DNA of 64,000 bases from Spirodela intermedia. Its lineage: Eukaryota > Streptophyta > Magnoliopsida > Alismatales > Araceae. Positions 15,301 to 27,729 of the stretch are shown here, piece after piece. Location of the stretch: NCBI GenBank assembly GCA_902729315.2, contig LR746270.1:5883221-5947220 (forward strand). Reading direction: 5' to 3'. Within the stretch, counting starts at the first letter, position 1, and every line of letters starts with the position of its first letter. The notes under the pieces were generated by a model that was not told the origin of the DNA, ran no database searches, and worked only from the letters and a program-made list of their open reading frames with translations. A program made the translations under genes and the position numbers.

Positions 15301-18300
15301 CATACAACCACAGTCCAAATCAACACCCCTGACATAAGTTTCGAAATATTGGAAATCATGCGAAAAATTGTATTTTCTCTACTTAATTCTTCTGAAACTA
15401 ACTCATCATACATGGTGCATAGTTATCACCGTGTTCTGCTGTACCTAAACACTAGGAATTATGGTTATCCTAACGCCGCATAAACTAGAAGAACGCGTGA
15501 TTAGATTACAGTGTGAACCTTGCCTGAGTATTCTGAAAGCATAGTCATGACCTTGAGTCCGCAAAGAATGTGATTTTGTTGAGAGCTCCTTGTCTTGAGA
15601 CCGCATGACGTATAGATTTGTCCGCAGGGCCCCCTAGAATCTACCAGGAGAAGGGAAGGGAAGGACCTCCGAAAATGAAGGGAACTGGAAGATTCGTCGA
15701 AAAGAATGTGCCTTTTGGCGGGTGGGGGGGGGGGCGCTACGAGGGAGGCCCTGCCTATAGGCCGAAAATTAGTTACATACAACTAAAGTATAAAGGGAGA
15801 AATCTGTTATGATCCTAGAAAATATGGAGAAGAGAACGGATTACGGTTATCTCACATGAATCAAATGTGCGAATCGTAAGATTCAGGGCCAATCAATGTG
15901 TGACCGAGTCTCTTAGTGGGGCCATTGGAAGCTGAATTTGGGTAAAGGATAGTAGTCTACGCATCTTTTGAATCTCTGACTCACCTGAGTTGGTCCAACG
16001 CATCATTTGCACCTGGTTCTATTCCCTTTTCAGCCGTCTCGACGCAGATCTGATCTTATTGGTTTCTCCACCTGGGTCCGAAAACCTTGACATCGGTTTT
16101 TGGGCTGGATCGTATGCATTCATTAGCACACCAATGAATTTGTGGTCATAAATTATGGATTTGTTGTGCTACGCTTTGTAAATAATGCATTTGTTCACGC
16201 TTTACCAGTTATCCGTGTTCGTGCGTTCAGGGGTTGGAGAATGCCTCTAGTTTTATAGATTTAGAAACCGATCTTGTTTCCAAGATTCGTATGCTGCGGA
16301 TTCGTGCTCAGATCTTGCTATCTTCGGCGTCAGTCCTACACGTGGAAGTGAACTCAGAAATGAATTGCGGAAAACGAGAATGCCTCTAGGGCTACAAGGT
16401 GGTGATTATTTTATATGCTGAGGGGTAGTTATAACTAACCTAGAAATGTGGGAATCGAGATTTTGACACATTTAACATGTGTCCGAATCTATTGCTAGGC
16501 TGTCTCCAAACTAAATTGAGCTGAGTTAATGCCTTCACGCATGTTGCGCCTTTGATCCACTCGAATTGGGTTGAAATTGGGCGGCATCCCCCCCCCCCCC
16601 GGCCCACTCGAGTTGAGCTGAAATTGGGCCACGCTATACACCAGAGTCTCGCGATGGAAGCCTACTTACAGTCTTATTGGGCTATACGTCGTTCGTAATT
16701 TGATCTGCTTCAACGCATAAATTGAACAAACAAGATATATTTGCATACCGTATTTGAACTGCTGCCTGGGTGACCGTGATTAGTGACTTCTCAAGTGCAT
16801 ACAACCACAGTCCAAATCAACACCCCTGACATAAGTTTCGAAATATTGGAAATCATGCGAAAAATTGTATTTTCTCTACTTAATTCTTCTGAAACTAACT
16901 CATCATACATGGTGCATAGTTATCACCGTGTTCTGCTGTACCTAAACACTAGGAATTATGGTTATCCTAACGCCGCATAAACTAGAAGAACGCGTGATTA
17001 GATTACAGTGTGAACCTTGCCTGAGTATTCTGAAAGCATAGTCATGACCTTGAGTCCGCAAAGAATGTGATTTTGTTGAGAGCTCCTTGTCTTGAGACCG
17101 CATGACGTATAGATTTGTCCGCAGGGCCCCCTAGAATCTACCAGGAGAAGGGAAGGGAAGGACCTCCGAAAATGAAGGGAACTGGAAGATTCGTCGAAAA
17201 GAATGTGCCTTTTGGCGGGTGGGGGGGGGGGCGCTACGAGGGAGGCCCTGCCTATAGGCCGAAAATTAGTTACATACAACTAAAGTATAAAGGGAGAAAT
17301 CTGTTATGATCCTAGAAAATATGGAGAAGAGAACGGATTACGGTTATCTCACATGAATCAAATGTGCGAATCGTAAGATTCAGGGCCAATAAATGTGTGA
17401 CCGAGTCTCTTAGTGGGGCCATTGGAAGCTGAATTTGGGTAAAGGATAGTAGTCTACGCATCTTTTGAATCTCTGACTCACCTGAGTTGGTCCAACGCAT
17501 CATTTGCACCTGGTTCTATTCCCTTTTCAGCCGTCTCGACGCAGATCTGATCTTATTGGTTTCTCCACCTGGGTCCGAAAACCTTGACATCGGTTTTTGG
17601 GCTGGATCGTATGCATTCATTAGCACACCAATGAATTTGTGGTCATAAATTATGGATTTGTTGTGCTACGCTTTGTAAATAATGCATTTGTTCACGCTTT
17701 ACCAGTTATCCGTGTTCGTGCGTTCAGGGGTTGGAGAATGCCTCTAGTTTTATAGATTTAGAAACCGATCTTGTTTCCAAGATTCGTATGCTGCGGATTC
17801 GTGCTCAGATCTTGCTATCTTCGGCGTCAGTCCTACACGTGGAAGTGAACTCAGAAATGAATTGCGGAAAACGAGAATGCCTCTAGGGCTACAAGGTGGT
17901 GATTATTTTATATGCTGAGGGGTAGTTATAACTAACCTAGAAATGTGGGAATCGAGATTTTGACACATTTAACATGTGTCCGAATCTATTGCTAGGCTGT
18001 CTCCAAACTAAATTGAGCTGAGTTAATGCCTTCACGCATGTTGCGCCTTTGATCCACTCGAATTGGGTTGAAATTGGGCGGCATCCCCCCCCCCCCCCGG
18101 CCCACTCGAGTTGAGCTGAAATTGGGCCACGCTATACACCAGAGTCTCGCGATGGAAGCCTACTTACAGTCTTATTGGGCTATACGTCGTTCGTAATTTG
18201 ATCTGCTTCAACGCATAAATTGAACAAACAAGATATATTTGCATACCGTATTTGAACTGCTGCCTGGGTGACCGTGATTAGTGACTTCTCAAGTGCATAC

Positions 18301-19747
18301 AACCACAGTCCAAATCAACACCCCTGACATAAGTTTCGAAATATTGGAAATCATGCGAAAAATTGTATTTTCTCTACTTAATTCTTCTGAAACTAACTCA
18401 TCATACATGGTGCATAGTTATTACCGTGTTCTGCTGTACCTAAACACTAGGAATTATGGTTATCCTAACGCCGCATAAACTAGAAGAACGCATGATTAGA
18501 TTACAGTGTGAACCTTGCACGAGTATTCTGAAAGCATAGTCATGACCTTGAGTTCGCAAAGAATGTGATTTTGTTGAGAGCTCCTTGTCTTAAGACCGCA
18601 TGACGTATAGATTTGTCCGCAGGGCCCCTAGAATCTACCAGCAGAAGGGAAGGGAAGGACCTCCGAAAATGAAGGAACTGGAAGATTCGTGAAAAGAATG
18701 TGCCTTTTGGCGGGTGAGGGGGCTACGAGGAGGCCCTGCCTATAGGCCGAAAATTAGTTACATACAACTAAAGTATAAAGGGAGAAATCTGTTATGATCC
18801 TAGAAAATATGGAGAAGAGAATGGATTACGGTTATCTCACATGAATCAAATGTGTGAATCGTAAGATTTAGGGCCAATAAATGTGTGACCGAGTCTCTTA
18901 GTGGGGCCATTGGAAGCTAAATTTGGGTAAAGGATAGTAGTCTACGCATCTTTTGAATCTCGACTCACGAGTTGGTCCAACACATCATTTGCACCTGGTT
19001 CTATTCCCTTTTCAGCCGTCTCGACACAGATCTTATTGGTTTCTCCACGGGTCCGAAAACCTTGACATCGGTTTTGGGCTGGATCGTATGCATTCATTAG
19101 CACACCAATGAATTTGTGCTCATAAATTATAGATTTGTTGTGCTACGCTTTGTAAATAATGCATTTATTCACACTTTACCAGTTATCCGTGTTCGTATGC
19201 TCGGGGTTGGAGAATGCCTCTAGTTTTATAGATTTAGAAACCGATCTTGTTTCCAAGATTCGTATGCTGCTTGATTCATGCTCAGATCTTGCTATCTTCG
19301 CCAGTCCTACGTGGAAGTGAACTCAGAAATGAATTAGGAAAATGAGAATGCCTCTAGGGCTACAAGGTGGTGATTATTTTATATGCTGAGGGTAGTTATA
19401 ACTAACCTAGAAATGTGGGAATCAAGATTTTGACACATTTAACATGTGTCCAAATCTATTGCTAGGCTGTCTCCAAACTAAATTGAGCTGAGTTAATGCC
19501 TTCACGCATGTTGTGCCTTTGATCCACTCGAATTGGGTTGAAATTGGGCAACATCCCCCAGCCCACTCGAGTTGAGCTGAAATTGGGCCACGCTATACAC
19601 CGAGTCTCGATGGAAGCCTACTTGTAGTCTTATTGGGCTATACGTCGTTTGTAATTTGATCTGCTTCAACGCATAAATTGAACAAACAAGATATATTTGC
19701 ATACCGTATTTGAACTGCTGCCTGGTGACCATGATTAGTGACTTCTC
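12303..19747. repeat. Tandem array of five ~1.5-kb repeat units
   Basis: A unit of 1,497-1,498 bp is repeated head to tail. Taking TGCATACAACC as the phase mark, copies start at 12303, 13801, 15299, 16796 and 18294; the fifth ends at 19747 where TTAGTGACTTCTC runs into unrelated sequence. Copies 1-4 are almost identical. Visible differences are a few bases in the first ~60 bp of copy 1, one A/C site (A in copies 1, 4 and 5; C in 2 and 3), one C/T site in copy 5, and C-tract length (14, 14, 13, 14). The unit holds no domain-bearing frame; the longest conserved frame is 93 codons, opposite a G-rich tract. I see no long terminal repeats, terminal inverted repeats or target duplications. It could be a local satellite, a segmental tandem duplication, or partly an assembly product. 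Confidence 0.95.
18294..19747. repeat. Degenerate terminal copy (unit 5) of the 1.5-kb array
   Basis: This copy is about 1,454 bp, roughly 44 bp shorter than the others, through many 1-5 base deletions. It has numerous C-to-T and G-to-A changes, often at former CG sites, as expected for methylated repeat DNA. The G11 tract is reduced to a short GAGGGGG-like sequence and the C14 tract to five C. The 93-codon frame of units 1-4 is broken here, arguing that it was not maintained as a protein. Confidence 0.85.
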
Positions 19748-20372
19748 GTCCTCAATATACATGTTCTTCATAAGAAGCACCGAGGGATACAAATTTTTCA
19801 TGTCAACCTAAATTGTGATGGTGTGTTCAAGTCACTTGAGGGTCTCTTGAGCCAAACCCATGGCATTCGTCTTTTATCAGGTCATACCAGGTTTTGATCA
19901 TAGACCATATCTCATCCTCATACCGGTTTCTGCCACAATTCAACGTTGCTGGGTCAATCATCTACTAATCAACGTCATTTTATGTCATTCAGGGTGTACA
20001 AGTACTTGAAATAGTGGTAAAAAGTGATAGAAAAATCTTCAACTGGTACTCATAGCAATATAAAAAGCATTGGGTTTAGATGCTCACTCAAGTATAAGGT
20101 TCTATAGGTGTCGGCCACCTGCAAATGGCATACAGGAAAGCTACTCTGCAAGGGCTCCAAGGTGGGTTCCTCCATATACCCAATCATTTTCAGCCTAGCT
20201 AATTTCTAGCACTTCGCAATGATATGCTGCGAACCCTAGCATTCACCTTTACATCATCAAGAAATTGTTGCTAGGATATTCGAGAGATTCAGTGCCTCTG
20301 CAACTCCAGTGAGAAGCTCCTCCACTAGCTGATCTTCTTAGACTGGAACCAACTCTTTGTGATGGAAAGCTC

Positions 20373-20385
20373 AACTCTGATGCCA
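20373..20385 (-). mobile_element. Possible degenerate retrotransposon primer-binding site
   Basis: The minus strand reads TGGCATCAGAGTT, two or three changes from the initiator-Met-tRNA primer site TGGTATCAGAGC found just inside plant LTR retrotransposons. The minus-strand sequence that follows could be remains of a gag region, but no LTR or intact frame is visible, so this may be chance. Confidence 0.25.
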
Positions 20386-20528
20386 ATTGGCCACAAGCAT
20401 TACCTTGGACTAAATTTTAATGAGGCAGCTGAAACCCTTCATACATCAGTTTGCCCAATGATGCCTACACATGTCAAGGCCAAGCGACCACTAAACTAGA
20501 CCTCTTGAGTAGCAAAAAGGAGAGGAAG

Positions 20529-20556
<28 letters not shown>
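20529..20556. repeat. (GA)n microsatellite
   Basis: About fourteen GA units in intergenic DNA. Confidence 0.9.
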
Positions 20557-20563
<7 letters not shown>

Positions 20564-21059
20564 TGGGTTTAAGAAAAGGGACTTCACCTCAAGTGTACTA
20601 CACTAATCTACTCTTATTGGACTACGACTTCCCCTTTTATATATTCAAAGCCCATTCTGCATGTGTGAAAAATTGCACAAACTCGATTGCCGATATTGTT
20701 TACTTTGCTGCACTCTTCTCTCCCCGTGCTAGCTGCCCACAAGTGTCAATCTACATTCACTCTAAAATCATCACTGGCATTTATGGAGTATATCAAGTAT
20801 TGCGCTGTGTACCTTGCACATTGTCGCTCACTGCAACAGAGATGCTGGGTCTGCTGCAGTGGTATCTAGATGAGACGTTGAGGAAAACGTTTTTGTGATA
20901 TTGAAAACTCATATTTATCCACAATGATGATAGAGCAAGCTGCCCATTACCATCCATCAAAATCCTGTATCAGCAACTAGGCCACCATGGTCGGCCTTCA
21001 CAACAATAATCTAGCAAAAAAAGCGACATTCATAAATTGATAATCATATACATGGAAAA

Positions 21060-21065
<6 letters not shown>

Positions 21066-21100
<35 letters not shown>
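21066..21100. repeat. (AG)n microsatellite
   Basis: About seventeen AG units with no visible interruption. Confidence 0.9.
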
Positions 21101-21102
<2 letters not shown>

Positions 21103-21460
21103 GTGAAAGACCAGGCTATCTGACTCCAACATTTGAGTTATGTGATCTTGTGAAGAAGATAACCTGATCTTTATTGCCAACATCAAGCTATCAACAATAC
21201 ACCAAAACCATGTGATTATAAAGGTATTAAATCGGAGAAATCAAAATGGTAATGCTGAAGAAAGTGTAGATTGACGAGGTAAGCAAAGAAAATGGTAACA
21301 ATACCAAGGGGTGAGAGATTGGGAAGAGTGCCACTATGTAATGAATAAAACATTCGGCAATAGGTTGGTCAGAAACTGGACACATGGCTCAAAAAGGTAT
21401 ATCACCCAATTCTGGTCTGAGGCAGTTGTTCGTTTCAGAGTATCCCACACACCCTAGCCG

Positions 21461-21546
21461 ATAGATAGATAGACAGACAGATAGATGGATGGATAGATAG
21501 ATAGATAGATAAGTAGGTAAGTAGATAGATAGATAGATAGATAGAC

Positions 21547-21582
<36 letters not shown>

Positions 21583-21614
21583 GTAGATAGATAGATAGAG
21601 ATAGAGATAGAGCC
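21461..21614. repeat. Compound GATA/GACA/GGAT/GA microsatellite
   Basis: About 150 bp of interspersed GATA, GACA, GGAT and GTAG tetranucleotides with an internal (GA)n block at about 21550-21580. The repeated Ser/Leu/Ile peptide read from the other strand is only a by-product of the repeat. Confidence 0.9.
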
Positions 21615-23959
21615 TCTTTCCCAAGAAGCTGCTAAAGCCACTCGGGTAGAAACGACGAACACTGCACTATCTTTCCATTCATTCATCTGCTGGTGTCCAG
21701 GTACCAGGCGTTTGAAGAAGAAAGACCCATTCCACTGATACTCTTGACTCCATCTGAGAAGAAGCTGCACTTTCCAAGAAAGAGCTTATAATGCTTCTAA
21801 TCCCCTGCATATTCTCCTAAGCAACTTTGAAAATGGAGAATTACATAAGATCCAATACTTTGGTCGGTTTCATATCGTGCTCGGGTATCCTAATTAGTTC
21901 ATCTGGGGATCATAAACTAAGGTATCTAATTAGAGACAGGCTCTGATCGACAACAATGGAAAATATTTAGTAAAAGATGAAATTATATATAAGGTGAGTG
22001 AAATTAGAAACCAACCAAGGACGATACTCTATCCAAGACTGGCAAACCAGACCGTGAGCTTTACCAACTTGTAGGCTCAATTTTAGAACGTCAACTTGCT
22101 CTTAGAACAATGAAGGGCTTCAGAGGAATCAGGAAGTTGACAGACCAACTCAAATTTTATTTCATCCCCATGGGAAAGTGGGCGTCTTAACTTTAAAAAA
22201 TTGGAGACTCTACATCATGTTCAAGATAGAGTTGTTCTCTTCTTATTGCTAATTAGCAGGTGGTAAAAATTACGCCAAGAGACATGCAAGCTTCTTGCAG
22301 TGTTAATGGAGAAGCTTATTTAGTAGAAATCAAATTTTAATAAGTCAATTCATGCAAAACTGAGCGTGAAAGTTGTTCACAATTTTACGCGCAAAAATCC
22401 ATTGGAAGGAAAACATAGCAAATGGACAATATAAATCATTCGATAACCGGTCCAACATGTTCTATGGATGGGGTTAATCCGATCATGATAGGTCTCTGTT
22501 AGAAAAAATAGTACTGGCTTTCCATTAATGATGAGAACAATCCTGTGCCTCAGAAAAACGGCAAATACTTGGCACAAACAAGAAACAAGTCTGCAAGCTA
22601 ATTGAACCACATGCTATGCTAAGATTGGTCGTCCACGAAGCTAAAAAGCATGGGTTACACACAAGATACAAAATCTTTCAAGCAAGAGTGCCACTTCTCT
22701 AAATAGAAAAAATCAGCACGGATTCATCTTCAAATGTCTTATTCCTGGATAGTTTCATGCAGATAAACCATTTTCTATTTCCTCTCATATGAATTATGGC
22801 AGAGGGACGTAAAAGATAAAAAATATGGGAAGCAAAATTCACAACCTTAACATGCTCTTTCAGTGTCGTATCATGGGTGCATGATTGATAATGAAAAATA
22901 GAAATTAATGCATCTACATGTAACTAACTAGGAAGAACGTGACTGAAGATAAATGCCGCGTTTCTTTTACTTTTGGATGTCCATCTGATAAATTTAATAA
23001 TTAGAGAGCAATTTAAAAGATAACAAAGAGCAGAACATTTTCACTACTTTAACAAAAAAATCCACATTCTTTGGTGAAGTAAAAGGAATGACAGGTTGAG
23101 CATATAAATACTGCACAGAAAATTAGTCTCTTATTCAGCAGAACCGTGCATTTCTGGTAACAGAAACCTTGCAGCGCATTAAAACATGAGCTAAATATCA
23201 GATCGAACTTCCCAACTTCCTAAAATTTAGACTACAACCTGTGCCACCTGCAATTGACAAGGGCCCACACGCCAGGGTTATAGATGTTGCCACAAAAATG
23301 CTTAGATGTGCAAATATGTTTACAACGTAAGCCTAGCACTTTACATTATAATTCATCAAAGATAAGATGCACATTTTTGGCCAATCTTATGATTCGCAAA
23401 AGGATCACATCCTCCCTTGTGGTGGTAAGATAAAATACAATAAATATGTGGAAACATAAGATGGATACAACCTTCCTTCAGCTGCCAGATACAGTAATCA
23501 TCAGTCTAACAGAAAACTAAAGGCACCATTCACAAGCGCCAAGGAACGACCAAATGAAAAAATAAACTTCAAGCTGTCCATGAAAATGGCAAACAAGGGC
23601 ATTCCCAGTGATGAGATCCAAAGAAGAACCCTCAGATAATGAAGAAAAGGGTTTCCTTCTGTTCGACCAGAAGTATCAAATGAGGATTTCGCATATAGGA
23701 TTTACAAAATTGAACGAAAAACAAGAGGGTCAAAAGGTCGACAGAAGCAAAGGATGAGCATGCCAGAATAGTCAAGGCACGATCTAATAAATCAATAGAT
23801 GATGCCGGTCAAGAAAAAGCCCCAACAAAGGCATAGCAACTAATATCCATCAAAGCCATTTCTGTTAATCATGCTCTGTAGAATCCAAACTACTTTACAG
23901 AATTTACAACTGACTTCTGTCTTCAAAAGAAAAACCCAGCACTTTCTGAAGAGAGATCC

Positions 23960-25901
23960 TCACAAAATTCCACCATGTCTGAAACCCCCATCTGCACAGT
24001 CAGTCCCGGTATCCAGGCCACACGGTGAATCATACCATTTTGCATTTTCTGTATAGAACCCGTCTACTTGTATGACGAGATTTGGATCAGTCACCATTGT
24101 CCCATCATGTCTTATAGGTTTTATCATCTTGGAGTCTTCCACCTCTCTTGAGCATAGAATGCTCTTCTCATCAAATTCTTCACAATCTTTCAACAGCCAT
24201 TTGTCAGCCTTGCAGCTCTCTCTCATAACCACCTTTGTACTTCCACACTCGTCCTGCATTCTGTCCCATGGCACCATTGACCGAAGTGTCCGCCCAAAAA
24301 TAGAATCCTCTTCTTCTATAAGTTCCACACTCTTGCCATAGAGCCTTTCGTGTCCACTTCGATGGTCACCATCCCAATGCCCAAGCTCTTCATCTCCAAC
24401 CACAGGTACCTCCCTGTGTGCTGTGGTTTATCAAGGATACTTCCTGCACTAGCACTTCTAACCCTGGCCACGATCTCGGACAACTCCTGAGACAGAGAAG
24501 TCAGCATCCCCGGGGCATGTGCATAACCTTGCTCTCCAGAACACGAACTTCAGATCTGAGTTCGTGAACCTGCTGCAGAATGGACAGCTGAAGCTCATCC
24601 TTCTCCTCTTCACCTAGCAAAGAGACATAGGACTCTGGCTCGGCTTCCTCAGTGACTCCATACACAACAGGATCTTGATCAACGCTTCCCTTATATCCAA
24701 GGACTCGATGGATGATCCTAGCATTTCCATCAAGTGGACCTGGTTCATGCCCTGTATGTATAGCATATAGCTTGAACACTGCAGTCCCTTCCTCCTGGTA
24801 AACAAAGGTCTTGTCCTTTTCATTATAGTTGGAAATTGGCACAATGGCCCGTATCCTGAACCCACATCCACACCGCTTGGAGGCGTACGGCTCTCTCTTC
24901 AATAGCTTTGATTTTCTTCCCCGCCGATGAGGACGATGAGGGCTCCCAGCACGGTGGCAGGCGTAATCCTTCACCTCCGCCATGAAGGGCTTGTACCTGA
25001 TGTACTTCTGCCGGATGCAAAGCACAACCTTATGCTTCGCTGCCAGCTGCTGAAGACGGGCGGGTACATCCCTAGCAGGCACGTCAAAAGACTCTGTATA
25101 CTCAAAGCGCCGACGCTTCGTCCGGCCAGAGTTGGACGCAGGACCACTGCCTGAGCAGACAGGGCAGGAGGCCACGCAAACACGGATGAAAGACTCGGGG
25201 ATGCCATAGAACTTGGCACCGACCGTCCAAACCTGTTTAATCCGATCGATGGTGTCCTTGAGACCAAGATGTCGGAGGTCGGCGTCGCCATGAAACGAAG
25301 TAACGATGTCTTGCCATTGCTCGATATGGGAAACGTACTGGGCGACATTGCTCTTGAAGTAGAGGAAAGCCCCACCCTGCTTCGTGTCGTGGTGGGCATT
25401 GAGCTTGTCCTGGATCCGCTTCCACGCCGTCAGGTACGCCGTGTCCTCGTTCCGGTCCTTCCACACAGATCTCCACGACTTCAGGACGCCGTGCGGCGTG
25501 GCACGCCGAATCTCGTCTACGGTGGCGAGGCGGCCCTCGAGGATACACCGCACCATTAACGCGTGAGATTCCCGATTGAAGGTGTAAAACTGGGAGGAGA
25601 TGTGGGGCTCCGGGTCGATGCAGGGCGGCCGATGCTGGGGAGAACAGGATGATCCCTCCTCCTCCGAGGGCAACAGAGTGGATCGAGGGCGCCCCCGACC
25701 ACTGCCGTCGGAGGAATCGCGATCAGTGGCCGGCGATTTACGGGGCCCGCCGGGATCCCCTTCTTCCTCCTCCTCTTCATCCTCCTCTTCCTCGTCCCGA
25801 AACACCATGACCTCCGGCATCAACGAGTCTGTGGAGAGCGATTGGGGGTCCTGGTGGGAGATACTCGACTCCACCGCCGCTGCGTCGTCGTCTTCCTCCA
25901 T
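23960..25901 (-). CDS. Probable nuclear zinc-binding protein of uncertain family, two frame breaks
   Basis: The protein starts at the ATG at 25901 (MEEDDDAAAV). In order it has an acidic run (EEEEDEEEEEEGD, about residue 35), a conserved helical region (FNRESHALMVRCILEG to FYGIPESFIRVCV), a CPVCSG motif, a basic stretch RRGRKSK, a segment CGCGFRIRA...HTGHEPG that looks like a Cys/His zinc site of the FAR1/WRKY-GCM1 or CaRF type, and a leucine-rich coiled coil (ILQQVHELRSEVRVLESKV). The first frame stops near 24501, but the coiled coil continues in the next frame from 24507 and then in a third frame from about 24410 to the stop at 23960. Each switch needs only one added base, at CCCCGGGG (about 24510) and at GGG (about 24410). 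Nuclear DNA binding is an inference from composition; the family assignment is tentative. Confidence 0.7.
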
Positions 25902-26479
25902 GCCGCGAGCCGGCGAGACCGGGATCAGCTGGCGCCGCCTGCGCAGGGACGGCCGTCGTCGATCGTACGGAGATCGAGGGTTTCGGCCAGTGAGGCAAGC
26001 CCTTGGTGTTCCACCGGGAGGATCATGGAAGTGAGAGAAAGAGAGAGGAGAGAGAACAAATGGCTACCGCCGCTGCTACGCATTCCTTTCCCCTTTACAT
26101 CCGCCCCTCCCGGTCGTTCGCACTGTCGGGTTAAGTTCACCGCACCCACCCCGTCGGGAAAACATTATCTTATCCTGCTCTGAAGTTTCGTCGGAAGGTA
26201 TCTTCACCGCGGATATTCCTTAGATGTTTCAAATTGCATCTTATTTTAACATCTTATATAATCCCCATCTATCTTATTGGGCATGTCGGGAGCCATGTGG
26301 TCGGCGCTCTTAAAGGCCCAGCCATCAGCAACCATAAAGCCTACAACGCCAGACCGGAAACAGCAGTTCGGATCATCCACAGCGCATCCGATATAATTCC
26401 GTACCGATTGTATTCCTCATCGAGTCCGCTAATAGAGACTACCAAAATTGACCCTGCCGGGGAAGTGACAACTTCGCGC

Positions 26480-26498
26480 AGAGAGAGAGAGAGAGAGA
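26480..26498. repeat. (GA)9 microsatellite
   Basis: GA run in the intergenic region between two divergent genes. Confidence 0.85.
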
Positions 26499-27593
26499 CG
26501 CCCTGAACGTGGAGAGGCCATCGTTAAATGGTTTATGATGGGCATGAAGGACATCACATCGACGTCTGATCGTACGCTGCAGATCTGCAGATTAGACCAC
26601 CGATTTGTTTTTCAAAATAACCGTACGAAAAAGAAAATAAGAGGATTTTTACTCAGAAATACATCTACCCCGGTAATTCAAAATCCCATGAATATCTTTT
26701 TAGAAAGGCTGAATGATTACTCGTCTAAAATCAGGAGGGTATTATACATAAAAATATGTTTTAAAAATGTGATAATAATGTGTCAATATTATTTATATCT
26801 CGTGATGTTTGGTGCAGCGTTGAGGGGAGGGTGGGGTCCACAGGCAGCACCGTCTCTTTCTTCCGTCAGCAACGATATGAGACGTCAACACTGCGTCATT
26901 ATTTTTACTATTTATACAGATTTATTCACATAATTTGACCAAATTATACAGGGAAGAGCTCGTAAAATGACGGATTAGACCCAGCTTTGACAACCGTGGC
27001 ACAAAAAGGAAAGACCAACAGGGGCTCAAAATCGTCTTGTCAAACTTGGCTAGGAAGACTCGAGGTCCCCGGTCGTACGTTACAACGGGTATTCCTCGGA
27101 AAGGCTCCGGGCTGCCGTAGTGCCTCGAGTCTCCGCCTCGCAGCGTAACGCCTTGCTGGTCAACGGTCTTGGTTTTACGGATTTGACCTCGAATATCGAG
27201 CCACGAGACACTGGGCCTTTCTATATGGGGCGGGTTAAAGGTAACAATCTTTGTCCATAGTAGATCTCCGTGGGAGAAGAACCGGGGTATTGATTCAACC
27301 TGAGGCCGCATTCTCCTTTCCACCTTTCTAAAACGCCCGCAAGATGTGCACGTAGAGAGAAGCGACTGCGACGGGGAGACGTCGAAGAATGTTGGTTCTA
27401 CGTGAAGAAGAAGACGATATGGCGTCATCTGGATAGGAGGGGAGAGAGAGAAAGAGAGGGTTGTCTGTGCAGGGTTTGCTTCACGCAAGCTACAAAAGTG
27501 ATGGGGTGGTCGAGAAATGAGAGAAGGGGAGGAGGGGTTTAGGTTTCCTTTGCTACCTGTCTTGGCTTTAAAGACTCATCGAGGAGCAATACC

Positions 27594-27618
27594 CTCTCTC
27601 TCTCTCTCTCTCTCTCTC
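27594..27618. repeat. (CT)n microsatellite in LBD leader/promoter
   Basis: About twelve CT units, roughly 140 bases upstream of the LBD ATG. CT-rich tracts are common around plant transcription starts. Confidence 0.85.
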
Positions 27619-27729
27619 CCACCTCGGCCACAGGACAAACCAGACGAATGAGTTCTACCCCATAACTTCTTCTGTAATCCCCCTCGAACCGCGTTTCTCA
27701 TCCTCTCTCTTGCTCTCTCTCTCCTCTCC

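Larger units (their letters stand above)
19748..23959. other. Gene-poor region with microsatellites and a possible retroelement trace
   Basis: No gene is supported. It contains GA runs at 20529-20556 and 21066-21100 and a compound GATA/GACA/GGAT tract at about 21461-21614. The part from about 22600 to 23959 is probably 3' flank of the minus-strand gene that ends at 23960. A tRNA-primer-site-like sequence is listed separately. Confidence 0.4.
25902..27729. other. Intergenic region between divergent genes
   Basis: Upstream DNA of both the minus-strand gene starting at 25901 and the LBD gene. It includes a (GA)9 run at 26480-26498 and CT-rich sequence at 27594-27618 just before the LBD leader. 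A 188-codon minus frame at 26922-27488 has no recognised domain and is not annotated. Confidence 0.5.

Noticed and set aside
12505-17279. A 93-codon minus-strand frame repeated in array units 1-4
   Set aside because: It is repeated only because the DNA is repeated, its Pro run comes from the G tract, it has no domain, and it is broken in the diverged fifth copy.
12303-19747. CRISPR-like or phage-like array
   Set aside because: The unit is 1.5 kb with no short repeat/spacer alternation, and the setting is a plant nuclear genome.
21435-21770. Ser/Leu/Ile repeat protein opposite the GATA tract
   Set aside because: The peptide is a direct translation of the microsatellite.
26922-27488. 188-codon minus-strand frame
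   Set aside because: No recognisable motif or conserved block; it lies in the shared upstream region of divergent genes.
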